A stretch of 64,000 nucleotides of DNA. Origin: an uncultured Bacilli bacterium. GTDB lineage: Bacteria; Bacillota_I; Bacilli_A; RF39; UBA660. The first letter of the stretch is position 1. Each line of letters starts with the position of its first letter. Shown one piece after another: positions 7,588-17,311 of the stretch. The stretch lies in NCBI GenBank assembly GCA_944332705.1, contig CALVKM010000001.1, forward strand, positions 53,336 to 117,335, written 5' to 3'. The translations under genes and the position numbers were made by a program. The notes beneath the pieces were generated by a model, which saw only the letters and a program-made list of their open reading frames with translations, searched no databases and was not told where the DNA came from.

Positions 7588-10091
7588 TGTTGGATTTTGA
7601 GCAGCTTTTTCATAAAAATAGGTTGTTAGTAAATAGGGATAATAGTCATTTGTATCAAAAGATATATTTTGATTTTCTGATTAATAGTTTTTTATATGAA
7701 ATACTTTATGCATCAGATGAGAAGATTTTTGATTATATGTCTAAAATGTATGGAAAAGGTATAATTAAATATTCAAACTTCAAAATATATTTACATGATA
7801 ATTTTGAAAGTATAAAAAATAAGTATTATTTAAATAAGGCAAAATATGAAGAAATGGAAAAAGTTAATGATTTTGTAAGATGTTTCAAAGATTCATCAAA
7901 AGATATTAGAGATGACATTTTTGATAATTTAAATATTTCATCAAAAGAAACATTTTTTCAAGCAGTGTGGAAATATTTAATATATTATATTAATAATGGT
8001 ATTATATTTTTATCAGTTGCAGAAAGTATATTATTTGATTTATTGGATAATTTTGATTCTTATTGTGATCTTGTATCTGAAAACTGTAAAAATATTAAGA
8101 GCATATATGATAATCTAAATTTAGATGATGTATTTTCTTTAAATGAAATAGAAGAAAATATTGCAATCAAAAATCATATTTTTAAAGTTGAAGATTTTAA
8201 AAATTCTTCTGTTTATGTTGTTTTATTGTTATTTTTGTTGCATCTTGATGATTTCAAAGAAAAAATCGAAAAATTACAAAAATCACCAATAAAAGTTATA
8301 AATGACTTTTTCTCATCGATAAAGCCTAAAAATATAGAAATTTTGATAAAACGCGGAGGCTATAAAAACAATAAAATTTATACATTGAGTGAAATTGGTG
8401 AATTATATGATTTAACTAGGGAAAGAGTAAGACAAATAGAAGCTAAAATCAAAGCATATATTGCAAATAACTCTGGTGATATTGATTATTTATTAATAGC
8501 TTATTTTAAGAAATTAAAAGGGAACAAAAAATATGTCACTACAAATCAGTTTTATAATTTATATGAGAAAAACATTTGTTATAAAATATTTATCTTGTAT
8601 GAATGTTCTCGAGGAATAATAAGGTATGATGCAAAATATCAATTAATTTATAATATTAAAGAATGTGATATAGTGCAACTGGTTGATGAAACTATTAATA
8701 CTTTAGGTATTGTTCAAAAATATAATCCTGACTTAACAAATGAATTTATATTAAGTATTTTTAAATATCATTATAAATTAATTGATGGAAAAGTGTATTT
8801 AAAAAAAGGATATAGTCTTAGTAATTTATACATGAGTGTTATTGATGAGTTTTTCACTGATGGTTTTAGAACTGGTAATGATGATGATTATAATAAATTT
8901 AAAAGTATCATCAAAAATAGGTATGATGATTTAGATGTTCCATCACAGCATTCGCTTGAAGCAATCATATCTAGAAGAGGATTTATTTTAATAGATAGGG
9001 GAACATATTTAAATGAGAAATACTGTGCTCTTTTGCCAAAATACTTAATTGATGAAATATTAAATTATATTTCAGAACATAACTTTGTTTATTACAGAAG
9101 CATTTATGAAAAGTTTAAAAATGAATTAAATAAATTAGGGATTAATAATCATTATTACTTAAAAGGATGTCTAGATAAAAAGCTTCCAAAGGGAATGACA
9201 TCTAATAGAGATTATATAGAAAATGGTAATAGTAATTTAACTCCGACAGATGAATTAATTAATCTCATGAAATCATTTGATAAAGAATTTACTCTGGATG
9301 ATTTAAGAAATCATTTTCCGGGTTTAAAGGATTATACATTATATAGTGTATTATATAATGAAGTAGACAAAGGTTTGATTTTTATATCTTCAAAAGAATT
9401 TATATATTTAAACAAATTGAAAATTAATGAAGATACTATTACAAAATTAAAAGAGTTTGTAGATTCTTTGTTTGAAAAGTTGAATGTTGATATACTATCT
9501 GCCAAGAAAATATATGCTCAATTAAAATTACAAAGAAAAGATTTATTTGCTGAATTAAATTTAACAAATGGAGCCTTTGAGTTATTTTCACTATTAAAAG
9601 TTTTATTCCCACAATATTTTTATAAAAGACCATTTATAAGTTTGCATGCAAGTGATATTGATAATAGATATACAGTGATAAAGAAGTATGTTGATGGACT
9701 AGATTCATTTAATAAAAAAGATGTTGACGCTTTTATAAGCAAAATGAATATAGGTAATATATATAATTATTTACAGTTTATGGAAGATATAAGTGATGAA
9801 TTTGTTCAAATAAATGCTTATACAATGGTGAAAAAAGAAAAATTTAATATTAGTAATTCGGAATTAGAAGAAATAAATAGAATAATTAATATTTTATTAG
9901 ATAAATATAAAGTCTTGGATACAAAGAATATGAGAGATTATACTTTATTTCCAAAAATAAATTATTCATGGAATAAATATATGTTAATAGGAATATTAAG
10001 AACATATTTTCCAGAATATTATGAAATAAAAAATATAAGTAATACATATATAAATGTAGATTTTGAAATTAGGAGGTCAAATTATGTTTAA
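7587..10091 (+). CDS. Large protein with a sigma-70 region 4-like helix-turn-helix
   Basis: An 834-residue soluble protein. Around residues 264-292, TLSEIGELYDLTRERVRQIE is an almost perfect sigma-70 region 4 HTH, the part of sigma that reads the -35 element. Regions 2 and 3 are not visible, so it is not a complete sigma factor. The segment SLEAIISRRGFILIDRGTYL further on and several later helical repeats look like additional winged-helix or HTH modules. It probably binds DNA, as a sensor or platform, rather than driving transcription; this is inference. Its 3' end overlaps the GHKL ATPase gene by 8 nt. Confidence 0.7.
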   Translation: MLDFEQLFHKNRLLVNRDNSHLYQKIYFDFLINSFLYEILYASDEKIFDYMSKMYGKGIIKYSNFKIYLHDNFESIKNKYYLNKAKYEEMEKVNDFVRCFKDSSKDIRDDIFDNLNISSKETFFQAVWKYLIYYINNGIIFLSVAESILFDLLDNFDSYCDLVSENCKNIKSIYDNLNLDDVFSLNEIEENIAIKNHIFKVEDFKNSSVYVVLLLFLLHLDDFKEKIEKLQKSPIKVINDFFSSIKPKNIEILIKRGGYKNNKIYTLSEIGELYDLTRERVRQIEAKIKAYIANNSGDIDYLLIAYFKKLKGNKKYVTTNQFYNLYEKNICYKIFILYECSRGIIRYDAKYQLIYNIKECDIVQLVDETINTLGIVQKYNPDLTNEFILSIFKYHYKLIDGKVYLKKGYSLSNLYMSVIDEFFTDGFRTGNDDDYNKFKSIIKNRYDDLDVPSQHSLEAIISRRGFILIDRGTYLNEKYCALLPKYLIDEILNYISEHNFVYYRSIYEKFKNELNKLGINNHYYLKGCLDKKLPKGMTSNRDYIENGNSNLTPTDELINLMKSFDKEFTLDDLRNHFPGLKDYTLYSVLYNEVDKGLIFISSKEFIYLNKLKINEDTITKLKEFVDSLFEKLNVDILSAKKIYAQLKLQRKDLFAELNLTNGAFELFSLLKVLFPQYFYKRPFISLHASDIDNRYTVIKKYVDGLDSFNKKDVDAFISKMNIGNIYNYLQFMEDISDEFVQINAYTMVKKEKFNISNSELEEINRIINILLDKYKVLDTKNMRDYTLFPKINYSWNKYMLIGILRTYFPEYYEIKNISNTYINVDFEIRRSNYV

Positions 10092-11988
10092 TAATGAAGA
10101 AGAAAAATGGCGTTTTCCAGGAAATAATTATGGATCTGATCAAGGTATAGAAACGCCAGATATGGAGACATTTGCTAAAGATCCAATTGCATCACTAGCT
10201 AGAGAATCATGTCAAAATTCAATCGATGCGAAGTTAAAGGGTAAAACTGCTAGGATTGAATTTAAAACTTTTGATATAAAAAAGGAGGATATTCCAGGAA
10301 TAGATAGTATTGAAGAAGAAGTTGATTTATGTCTAGATTATAGAAAAAATAACAAAAAAATATATGATGTTTTAGAAGACATAAAAAAACAATTAAACAA
10401 TGAAATGATCCATTGCTTAAGGATTAGTGACTTCAATACCACTGGTTTAGTTGGAATTACTGATAATGATAGTAGCCCTTTTTATCTTCTTACTAAGGGA
10501 AGTGGAATTAGTGATAAGAGTGGATCTAAAGGTGGATCTAAAGGAATAGGAAAATTTGCATCATTTGTAGCAAGTTCAATTAATACTGTATTTTATTCAA
10601 CTCTAAATTTCGCTGGAGAAGAAGGATATTTAGGTATATGTAAGTTATGCTCTACTAGACACAAAGATACTGATGAAAAAACACAAGGAATCGGATATTA
10701 TGGAAATGATAAAAAGAATACTCCAATTTTAGGAAAATTAAGACTTGATAAAAGTTTTAGTAGGATTACTCCTGGAACAGATATTTATATTTTAGGTTTT
10801 AGACAAAAGGAAAATTGGAAAAAAGATTTAATTACTAAAATACTTGATAGTTTTATGGTTGCTATTTATTATGAAGAATTTGAGGTAATAGTTGATGATT
10901 TATTTATAAATAAAAACACACTTTCAGAAATAATTGATAATAATGACTATATTTCTAAAAGCAGTTACAGCAATTTAAAATCTCAATATTTGTTATTAAG
11001 TGATAGTAGTGTTTATCACGATACTTTTGATATTGGTGGATATGGTTCTGTAGATATATTCTTGAAAAAATTTAATAAAGAAGAATCAACATTAGCAACA
11101 AACAATTGTGTAATGGTTAGATATCCATTTATGAAAATTAAAACTTATAAAAATATATCTAATGTTCCTTGTTCTGCAATGTGCATTATAGGTGATAATA
11201 ATTTAAATAGTTTTTTAAGGGAAATAGAAAATCCGCAACATACAGATTGGGAAATTAATAGAGTAGACGATACAGATTTAAGAAGTGAATTAAAAAATAT
11301 AATTAATGAATTAAGGGATACTATTATTAATTATGCAAAAGAAAAATTATCTTCTAGCGAAAATAATGAAACAGATATAGAAGGAGCAAGTGAATATTTG
11401 CCGGGGATTGATGAAGATGATGATTCAATGGGTAATACAGATGTAATAATAGAACAACCAGTTATAACAAAAAAGTTAAAAACTAAAGTAAAAGATAAAA
11501 TTGGAATTAGACCTGATGATGATGGGAATGCTTTATTTCCAGATATTGGCGATTATACTGATGAAGGAGAAGGTGCATCAATACCAGAAGGACATAATCA
11601 TTCTGGCGGTTCAGATATACATGATACTCCAAATGAAACAGGATATAAAAATGAAGACTCAGATAATGAAATTATGACTCATAAAGAATTAAGTGGAATG
11701 CAATATAGACTTTTAATGCCAGATAAAAATAGCGGAAAAATTATTATTTCATTTACATCATTATATACAGAAAACGATTGTGAATTGTCAATACACTATT
11801 TTGATGATTCAAAAACAAAATATTCAGTTGAAGTACTTGATTGCACAATAAATGGTGAAAAAGCAAATCTAGATAATGGTAAAATTAAAAATATAAAATT
11901 AATAGATGGCGTTAAATATAAAATGGAATTAACTACAAATGTTAGAGAATATTATCGATTTGAGGTGAAGATTTATGCAAATAGGTAA
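10084..11988 (+). CDS. GHKL (MutL/Hsp90/MORC-type) ATPase
   Basis: A 634-residue protein with the Bergerat ATP fold at its N-terminus: N-box RESCQNSIDAK (Asn45), DxNxxG box D116-F-N-T-T-G121, and glycine lid GSKGIGK (151-157). A middle domain follows (about 230-420), then an acidic linker (about 430-540, DDDGN, DEGEGAS) and a small beta-rich C-terminal domain. ATG 10084 is set by AGGAGG at 10071-10076. GHKL ATPases act as ATP-gated clamps on DNA or proteins. MutL-like ATPases are components of some defence systems (for example Mza), but the usual Mza partners (Z1, AIPR) are absent here. The gene overlaps its neighbours on both sides. Confidence 0.82.
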   Translation: MFNNEEEKWRFPGNNYGSDQGIETPDMETFAKDPIASLARESCQNSIDAKLKGKTARIEFKTFDIKKEDIPGIDSIEEEVDLCLDYRKNNKKIYDVLEDIKKQLNNEMIHCLRISDFNTTGLVGITDNDSSPFYLLTKGSGISDKSGSKGGSKGIGKFASFVASSINTVFYSTLNFAGEEGYLGICKLCSTRHKDTDEKTQGIGYYGNDKKNTPILGKLRLDKSFSRITPGTDIYILGFRQKENWKKDLITKILDSFMVAIYYEEFEVIVDDLFINKNTLSEIIDNNDYISKSSYSNLKSQYLLLSDSSVYHDTFDIGGYGSVDIFLKKFNKEESTLATNNCVMVRYPFMKIKTYKNISNVPCSAMCIIGDNNLNSFLREIENPQHTDWEINRVDDTDLRSELKNIINELRDTIINYAKEKLSSSENNETDIEGASEYLPGIDEDDDSMGNTDVIIEQPVITKKLKTKVKDKIGIRPDDDGNALFPDIGDYTDEGEGASIPEGHNHSGGSDIHDTPNETGYKNEDSDNEIMTHKELSGMQYRLLMPDKNSGKIIISFTSLYTENDCELSIHYFDDSKTKYSVEVLDCTINGEKANLDNGKIKNIKLIDGVKYKMELTTNVREYYRFEVKIYANR

Positions 11989-12895
11989 AAAGATATTTCC
12001 ATATCCAACATTAAACAATTCTAAAAATGTTAGTTGTTTTAAGAACTCTAGGTTTGGATTGGTTTATGAAGATTCTGATGCTTCTGAAGATAAAGATTAT
12101 CTCGTATTAAAAAATGCTCATATAGAATTAGATAATGAATCGTTAATTAGCCTTTTGAAAGATGGAACTATAAATGCTGTAGTTATCATAGAATGTTCAT
12201 CAACCGTTTTTAGAAAAAGTTATGATGTTTCTATATTTCCTAAAGATATTAAAGTTCCTTTATCTAGTTTAAGTGAAAAAGTGGTTATTTCGAGCTTTCT
12301 ATATGCCACTAAAAATTTTTCTTATATTAACGATGATTTTTTAGATGATTATCAAGGATATGAATTTCAAATTGAAAAATATGACATTTTAGCAATTGAT
12401 GATGGTTATGTTACTAATATTGAATATGACGAAAGTAAAGATAAGAAAGTTTCTTCTATATTCAGAATTATAAAAGATGAATTTGTAACCGATGTTATAA
12501 AGATTAATGAGGGAACGAAAACTATAGAAATTCATATGCCAACTAATCAATATAGTTTGTATGATAATATGAAAAATAATGATAATTTTCAATGCCTTTT
12601 CTTTTCCATTCTTGCTATCCCCGCTTTAGTCTATGTTTTACAAGAAATTAAAGACCAAATTATTTATGAAGAAGTTTCATTAGATGAAATATCATTTAAT
12701 TATAGATGGCTTGATTCAATAAGACATGCATATAAAAAAATTTATAATGAAGAATTAACTGAAGAAATGTTTAGAGATTTAGATGTAGTTGAAGTATCTC
12801 AAAAATTAATGAATAGTTCTACAACTTCAGCAATAGATGATTTGAATCGGTTAACTATTGCAAACATATACAAAGGAGATGATGACAATGAATAA
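11975..12895 (+). CDS. Unknown operon protein between the GHKL ATPase and a DUF6339-like protein
   Basis: A 306-residue soluble protein I do not recognise. The N-terminal two thirds look beta-rich (a repeat of short hydrophobic strands such as AVVIIECSSTVFRKSYDVSI); the C-terminal third is helical (RWLDSIRHAYKKIYNEELTE). No nuclease or nucleotide motif is visible. Its start overlaps the ATPase gene by 14 nt and its end overlaps the next gene by 8 nt, the tight coupling expected of subunits made in fixed proportion. It is probably a structural or substrate-recognition subunit of the GHKL complex (inference). Confidence 0.65.
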   Translation: MQIGKKIFPYPTLNNSKNVSCFKNSRFGLVYEDSDASEDKDYLVLKNAHIELDNESLISLLKDGTINAVVIIECSSTVFRKSYDVSIFPKDIKVPLSSLSEKVVISSFLYATKNFSYINDDFLDDYQGYEFQIEKYDILAIDDGYVTNIEYDESKDKKVSSIFRIIKDEFVTDVIKINEGTKTIEIHMPTNQYSLYDNMKNNDNFQCLFFSILAIPALVYVLQEIKDQIIYEEVSLDEISFNYRWLDSIRHAYKKIYNEELTEEMFRDLDVVEVSQKLMNSSTTSAIDDLNRLTIANIYKGDDDNE

Positions 12896-13679
12896 TAAAA
12901 TAAATATTTGTTTTATGACAGATGAAGCATTATCTACTTTAAAAGCTAATGCTTTAACAGCTAATAATTATTTAAAAACAAACAAAAATGATTCACAATG
13001 GATTCGAGAAATTTATGATGGAAAATTATATATAGAAAAGAAACAAAAAATTAATGATTTTGAATTAAAGGTAAGTCCTACTGGTGACTATTCTGAGGTT
13101 GATTTTCAAAACTCTATAATTCTTTATGAAAATTTAAAAGATTTACCACCATATATTCTTTCTGATGAAAGATTTTGGGCATGGTTAAATTTTGAAAAAT
13201 TTTATAAAGTTGCTATTCAAGCAATGCCAGTAAAATCTAATTCTACATTTTTAAATCATTGGGTATATACCCAAGGAAATAGAAGAGGTGTATTTTTTGG
13301 GGTTTTATCTAGATGTTTTTATAGAGTAGCACTAACTGTTGATGAAAGATTAGATGATAAATATGAATTAACAAGGTTTGTTATAAAAAATCCAGAAAGA
13401 ATAAGAAATTTAACATGGCGTGCTTTTTCTAGTGAGAAACACTTAGTTTTAGGAATAATCAAAGCTGAAAAAGATATTTGCGATAAATATGGTAATGTTG
13501 TAAGAAATAGTATTTTCACAGAAATTGCTAAAGAAATTTCTTTGTATGCAAGTGTTAGGTTAATCGATGTTGTATCAGAAGAAGATATATATAATTTTGT
13601 ATATAACAAAATGAAAGAAATGGTGCTTTCAGAATTTAATGGTAACGCAAGCGCTGAAGAATTAATTAATTTATTATAA
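12888..13679 (+). CDS. DUF6339-like protein
   Basis: A 263-residue soluble protein. The pattern ERFWAWLNFEKFYKVAIQAM, then a Trp/Arg-rich motif (TQGNRRGVFFGVLSRCFYRV) and NPERIRNLTWRAFSS matches what I remember of the DUF6339 family, which occurs in defence operons; I cannot confirm it without a profile search. AAGGAGATG before ATG 12888 decides the start; an upstream ATG at 12858 has no site. It is the last member of the overlapping run starting at 7363. Function unknown. Confidence 0.6.
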   Translation: MNNKINICFMTDEALSTLKANALTANNYLKTNKNDSQWIREIYDGKLYIEKKQKINDFELKVSPTGDYSEVDFQNSIILYENLKDLPPYILSDERFWAWLNFEKFYKVAIQAMPVKSNSTFLNHWVYTQGNRRGVFFGVLSRCFYRVALTVDERLDDKYELTRFVIKNPERIRNLTWRAFSSEKHLVLGIIKAEKDICDKYGNVVRNSIFTEIAKEISLYASVRLIDVVSEEDIYNFVYNKMKEMVLSEFNGNASAEELINLL

Positions 13680-13739
13680 ATTTTGTATTCTTTATAAATG
13701 CTTTTTGTGTTATAGTATTATAAGAAAAGAGGTATTTTA

Positions 13740-14804
13740 ATGAACAAAGAAATATTATATAAATCTTTAAACAAATATTTTTCGGATTTAAGCAAAACGC
13801 AGAGTTTAAGTGATTTAAATGAAAGAAATGAAAGAGAAAACTTTTATAGAAGTTATACTTATGAAAAGATTATTAATATGGATGAAGATGAATTCTATGA
13901 ATACATAAGCAAACTTTGGGCAATGATTATTTGGGGAAATAAACACTATATAATTGATAAGTATATTTCAGATAATGGTTTTGAACATTTAAAAAAATCT
14001 ATTGCTAATCTACTTTATGGTAGTGAACCAATTGAACAAAGATGGGATGATTTTAAGGATAATATAAAAGGATTTGGACCTGCAATGATGAGTGAACTTT
14101 TGTGTTATGTTAATCCTAATGAATATATGATATGGAATACTACTGCAGCAAATGCTTATAAAAATTTAGAGATAAAGGGTATACCTAAACATAATTATCA
14201 AATAATAGGTAAAAAATATGTTGAACTCACAAAATATAGTAAAGAAATACAAGAATTTATTCTAGAAAAATATAATAGACAAGAAAATCTATTGTTTGTT
14301 GATTATTTCTTCTGGGATTGTTTAAGAGAAGTACCAGAAGATAAAGATGAAAATTCTGTTAAAGCAGATACAGTTGTTAATAACAAATCTTATCATAATG
14401 AAATTGTTGACTATATAAAAAATATAGGAACTTTACTTGGTTATAATACTAACTTAAAAGGAAATATTAAAGATTCTGGTAAAATAGCTGATGCTGTATG
14501 GGAATTTAATGTTGGTAATTTAGGCAAAATAAAATATGTTTTTGAAGTACAAGATAGCGGATCAATAGACTCTTTAATAGTTAGTTTAATGAATGCATCT
14601 CAAGATATTTCTGTTCAGGCTGTAGTTGCAGTATCTGACGAAGACCAAATAAATAAAATAAAAAAACATTGTAATAATATAAAAGATAATTTTAATGGTA
14701 AACTTAAATTTTGGAATATTAATGAAATAGAGAAAGCTTATAGTGAATTAAGCAGTTCAATGGAAATAATTAATAAAGCTATAAATGTAGAAATTGAAAT
14801 GTAA
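13740..14804 (+). CDS. Probable nuclease: helical N-domain plus PD-(D/E)XK-like C-domain
   Basis: A 354-residue protein. The N-terminal half contains IKGFGPAMMSELLCYVNPNE followed by YMIWNTTAANAY, a helix-hairpin-helix-like arrangement seen in DNA-repair folds. The C-terminal half has D251 in GKIADAVWEF and E269-V-Q271 in YVFEVQDSG, spaced like the D...ExK core of PD-(D/E)XK nucleases but with Gln where Lys is usual. It is separated by 60 nt from the overlapping operon and has its own AAGAGG site and a possible promoter (TATAGT at about 13711). It is the likely effector of the module, but catalysis is inferred from motifs alone. Confidence 0.55.
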   Translation: MNKEILYKSLNKYFSDLSKTQSLSDLNERNERENFYRSYTYEKIINMDEDEFYEYISKLWAMIIWGNKHYIIDKYISDNGFEHLKKSIANLLYGSEPIEQRWDDFKDNIKGFGPAMMSELLCYVNPNEYMIWNTTAANAYKNLEIKGIPKHNYQIIGKKYVELTKYSKEIQEFILEKYNRQENLLFVDYFFWDCLREVPEDKDENSVKADTVVNNKSYHNEIVDYIKNIGTLLGYNTNLKGNIKDSGKIADAVWEFNVGNLGKIKYVFEVQDSGSIDSLIVSLMNASQDISVQAVVAVSDEDQINKIKKHCNNIKDNFNGKLKFWNINEIEKAYSELSSSMEIINKAINVEIEM

Positions 14805-14917
14805 TTGGCTAATTTGAGTCAAATTTTTAATTAAAATAACAATAAATTTCAATTTAGGGGGACAGATTTAAAAATGTCATGATATAATTCTTTTGCAAAC
14901 GCGAAGGAGGATTGTAT

Positions 14918-15598
14918 ATGACAATAAGAGATATTGAAGCAGAGGGTTTTGCAAGATTTGAAGAAGAAGATAAGGATAAGGAGGTGTCACAAGAAGAATA
15001 TAATCTAATAGTAGAAACTTCATATCGAAATATTTGTAAATATGGAAGAAAAAAAGATATTCCTAATATATTACAAGAACGATATGATAATTTAAAATAT
15101 CGAACAATGAAGATACATACGATAAGAAGGATACTTTTTATAACTAATGCATTTTTAAACAGAAGAAGTTTTATGCCTACATTTGATACCTTTTTAGTAT
15201 TTGAAGAAGAAAATGATGCTTCTAAATGCTTTGGTCCAAGACTTGTGTATAATATTACATCAACTGAAGATAATAGTTTTGATTTTGATAAGTCTTTGGG
15301 ACTTGTTCAAGATGAAAGTAAAATTATTACATTATATCAAAATGAAAAAGAAGACTACCAAGAAGATATAGATTTTGGATATATGAATAAAATTATATAT
15401 TGTAAAAATGCTAAATTAATAAATGTTAATACAAATATAATAATAAATAAGTCTGATTATTTAGAATTTAGTGATGTATTAGGTAATTATTTTTATCTAG
15501 ATTGTATTAATAATAAATTATATAAAAGATACAATTGTTTTAAATTAGAAAAAAATAAAGAACAAATCATTTATGAAAAAGAAGTACAACGAAGATAA
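14918..15598 (+). CDS. Unknown cytoplasmic protein
   Basis: A 226-residue, charged protein without recognisable domains. The start is ATG 14918, seven nt after GAAGGAGG (14903-14910); a TTG at 14912 is too close to that site. A TATAAT (14883-14888) upstream could be its -10 box, so it has its own promoter. The 113-nt gap before it contains AGGGGGACAG followed by an AT-rich stretch, possibly a scar. Its position between two defence-like modules is the only clue to its role. Confidence 0.5.
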   Translation: MTIRDIEAEGFARFEEEDKDKEVSQEEYNLIVETSYRNICKYGRKKDIPNILQERYDNLKYRTMKIHTIRRILFITNAFLNRRSFMPTFDTFLVFEEENDASKCFGPRLVYNITSTEDNSFDFDKSLGLVQDESKIITLYQNEKEDYQEDIDFGYMNKIIYCKNAKLINVNTNIIINKSDYLEFSDVLGNYFYLDCINNKLYKRYNCFKLEKNKEQIIYEKEVQRR

Positions 15599-15810
15599 AC
15601 GTGTAATTTACTTCTTTTGAGAAACAATCAGAAAAAATGTTATTATAAAGATATTGTAGGAATAAAAATGTTATTAAACAGATAAATAGTTTGATGATTA
15701 TTTTTTTGTGAAATAATTGCATTAACATTTACTTTGTATAGTAATAATATAAAAAGAAAAATAATAAAGATGGTAGAAGTATATTATTATTGATAGTAAA
15801 TACTTATATA

Positions 15811-15912
15811 TTAGAAGGTTGGAAAAAGATAATTAGTAAAAAAACATGAATATGATTCTTGAAATTTTGAAGAATATTTAGAAGAGAATAATAATTATTA
15901 CGAAGATAAATA
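15811..15912 (+). pseudogene. Decayed copy of the small acidic-tailed gene
   Basis: The sequence reads LEGWKKIISKK, a one-base frameshift in an A-run, HEYDS, an in-frame TGA, then NFEEYLEENNNYYEDK and TAA. This aligns with LEDWQQKLVDEGKYDSTSFE and the acidic tail of the protein encoded at 5693-5905. The rest of the 408-nt gap 15599-16006 has no other coding sequence that I can see. Confidence 0.7.
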
Positions 15913-15942
15913 ATTAATTAAAATTAATTAAAATTTATAAAG

Positions 15943-15970
15943 CAATCAGTGTTTTTGCTGATTGTTTTTT
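15943..15970 (+). terminator. Strong terminator before the methylase-helicase module
   Basis: CAATCAG, an 8-nt loop and CTGATTG form a perfect 7-bp stem followed by TTTTTT. It separates transcription of the 7.3-15.6 kb genes from the module starting at 16007. Confidence 0.85.
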
Positions 15971-16006
15971 GATTTTGTGATATAATTATTACATAATGGT
16001 GATAAT

Positions 16007-17311
16007 ATGAATTGGAAATTTAATAATGAAAGTAAATACAAAAAAGTTTTAGATAAAGCTAAAGAAGAAAAAAGAGCTGATATACACTCTTTTCATAGAT
16101 ATTATGGTAAACTAATTCCTGCAATTCCTAGAGCATACATTGAATTGTTTACTAAAAAAGGGAATACAGTTGCTGACTTGTTTTCAGGTTCTGGAACTGT
16201 TGCAGTTGAATCTAAATTATTAGAAAGACATTTTATAGGATGCGAAATAAATCCATTAGCATCTTTTATCTCGAATGTTAAAACACATACATATGATATT
16301 GATTTATTAAATAATTTTAACAAACAAATAGAAATATATTTATATGATTTTGAATATACAAACAGATTAAAAAAAGGTAAAGTTCCTTTTTGTGTAAATT
16401 TAGATCATTGGTTTAGAAAAGAAGTGGTTGATGATTTATTAATTATTAAAGCTACTGTTAATGAGGTTGTTTCTTCTTCAAAGCTAAAAAAAACTGACAA
16501 ACAATTATATATTGAATTTTATGATGCTGTAATATCAAGTATCATTAGAAATGTCAGTAATGCTGATCCTAGACATGTTTTTCCTGGAATTAGCAAAAGA
16601 ATAAGAACTTTAGAAGCAGAAGGTAAAATAAATAAAGATGCTAAAAAAAGTTTTGTTCATGCTATAAAAAAGAAAACAAAATATTTTGCTGATTATCAAA
16701 ATTTAGAAGAAACAAATATTAAAATAATTAATGGTGATTCTGTTAATGATAAATTTACAAAATACAAAAACAGTGTAGATTTATTTGTGACAAATCCACC
16801 TTATATCTCTTCAGTAAGATATATTGAAACCATGAAACTTGAAATGTATTGGTTAGAATATTTAAAAAATCAAACAGAATATTCTAATCTTGCTAAAATA
16901 ATGGTAGGAAATGATAAAGTTGCAAAAAAAGATATCGACAACAATTTATTGACGCCATATCCAGAAATAAATGAAAAAATTCAACAATTAAGAGAAATAG
17001 ATTCTAAGAGTGCATATATCGTTGCTAAATATTTTAATGATATGGAAAAAGTTATAAAAAACATGCATTTAATGTTAAAAAATAATGGTAAGGTTGTTGT
17101 TAAAATATCAGAAAGTAAAATAAAGAAAATTAAAATAGATACTGGAAAATTTTTAACAATAATAGCCGAAAATAATGGTTTCAAACTAGTGGATGTTTTT
17201 TTGGATGAAATAAATGAAAATAGGCGTTCATTAACTACAGCAAGAAATACATACAGTGATATCATTCTAAATGACAATATTATTATTTGGGAGAAAAGTG
17301 AAAATGAATAA
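16007..17311 (+). CDS. DNA methyltransferase (N4/N6 amino type, NPPY)
   Basis: A 434-residue enzyme. VADLFSGSGTVAVES near residue 57 is the S-adenosylmethionine site and N263-P-P-Y266 the catalytic motif. This order, binding motif first, is that of alpha/gamma-type amino methyltransferases. The N-terminal HSFHRYYGKLIPAIPRAYI and the segment YISSVRYIETMKLEMYWLEY are typical of a subgroup acting on adenine or cytosine N4. It is the first gene of a run of five (16007-23170); the next gene starts inside it (8-nt overlap). It probably protects self DNA from the HNH nuclease and helicase encoded downstream. Confidence 0.85.
   Translation: MNWKFNNESKYKKVLDKAKEEKRADIHSFHRYYGKLIPAIPRAYIELFTKKGNTVADLFSGSGTVAVESKLLERHFIGCEINPLASFISNVKTHTYDIDLLNNFNKQIEIYLYDFEYTNRLKKGKVPFCVNLDHWFRKEVVDDLLIIKATVNEVVSSSKLKKTDKQLYIEFYDAVISSIIRNVSNADPRHVFPGISKRIRTLEAEGKINKDAKKSFVHAIKKKTKYFADYQNLEETNIKIINGDSVNDKFTKYKNSVDLFVTNPPYISSVRYIETMKLEMYWLEYLKNQTEYSNLAKIMVGNDKVAKKDIDNNLLTPYPEINEKIQQLREIDSKSAYIVAKYFNDMEKVIKNMHLMLKNNGKVVVKISESKIKKIKIDTGKFLTIIAENNGFKLVDVFLDEINENRRSLTTARNTYSDIILNDNIIIWEKSENE

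Noticed and set aside
7587..10091. Alternative sigma factor
   Set aside because: Only the region 4 HTH matches; regions 2 and 3, needed for core binding and melting, are not visible in an 834-residue protein.
14850..14880. Insertion-sequence end (AGGGGGACAG with a TGTC downstream)
   Set aside because: Only a short match without a second end, target duplication or transposase; kept only as a note in the neighbouring gene.
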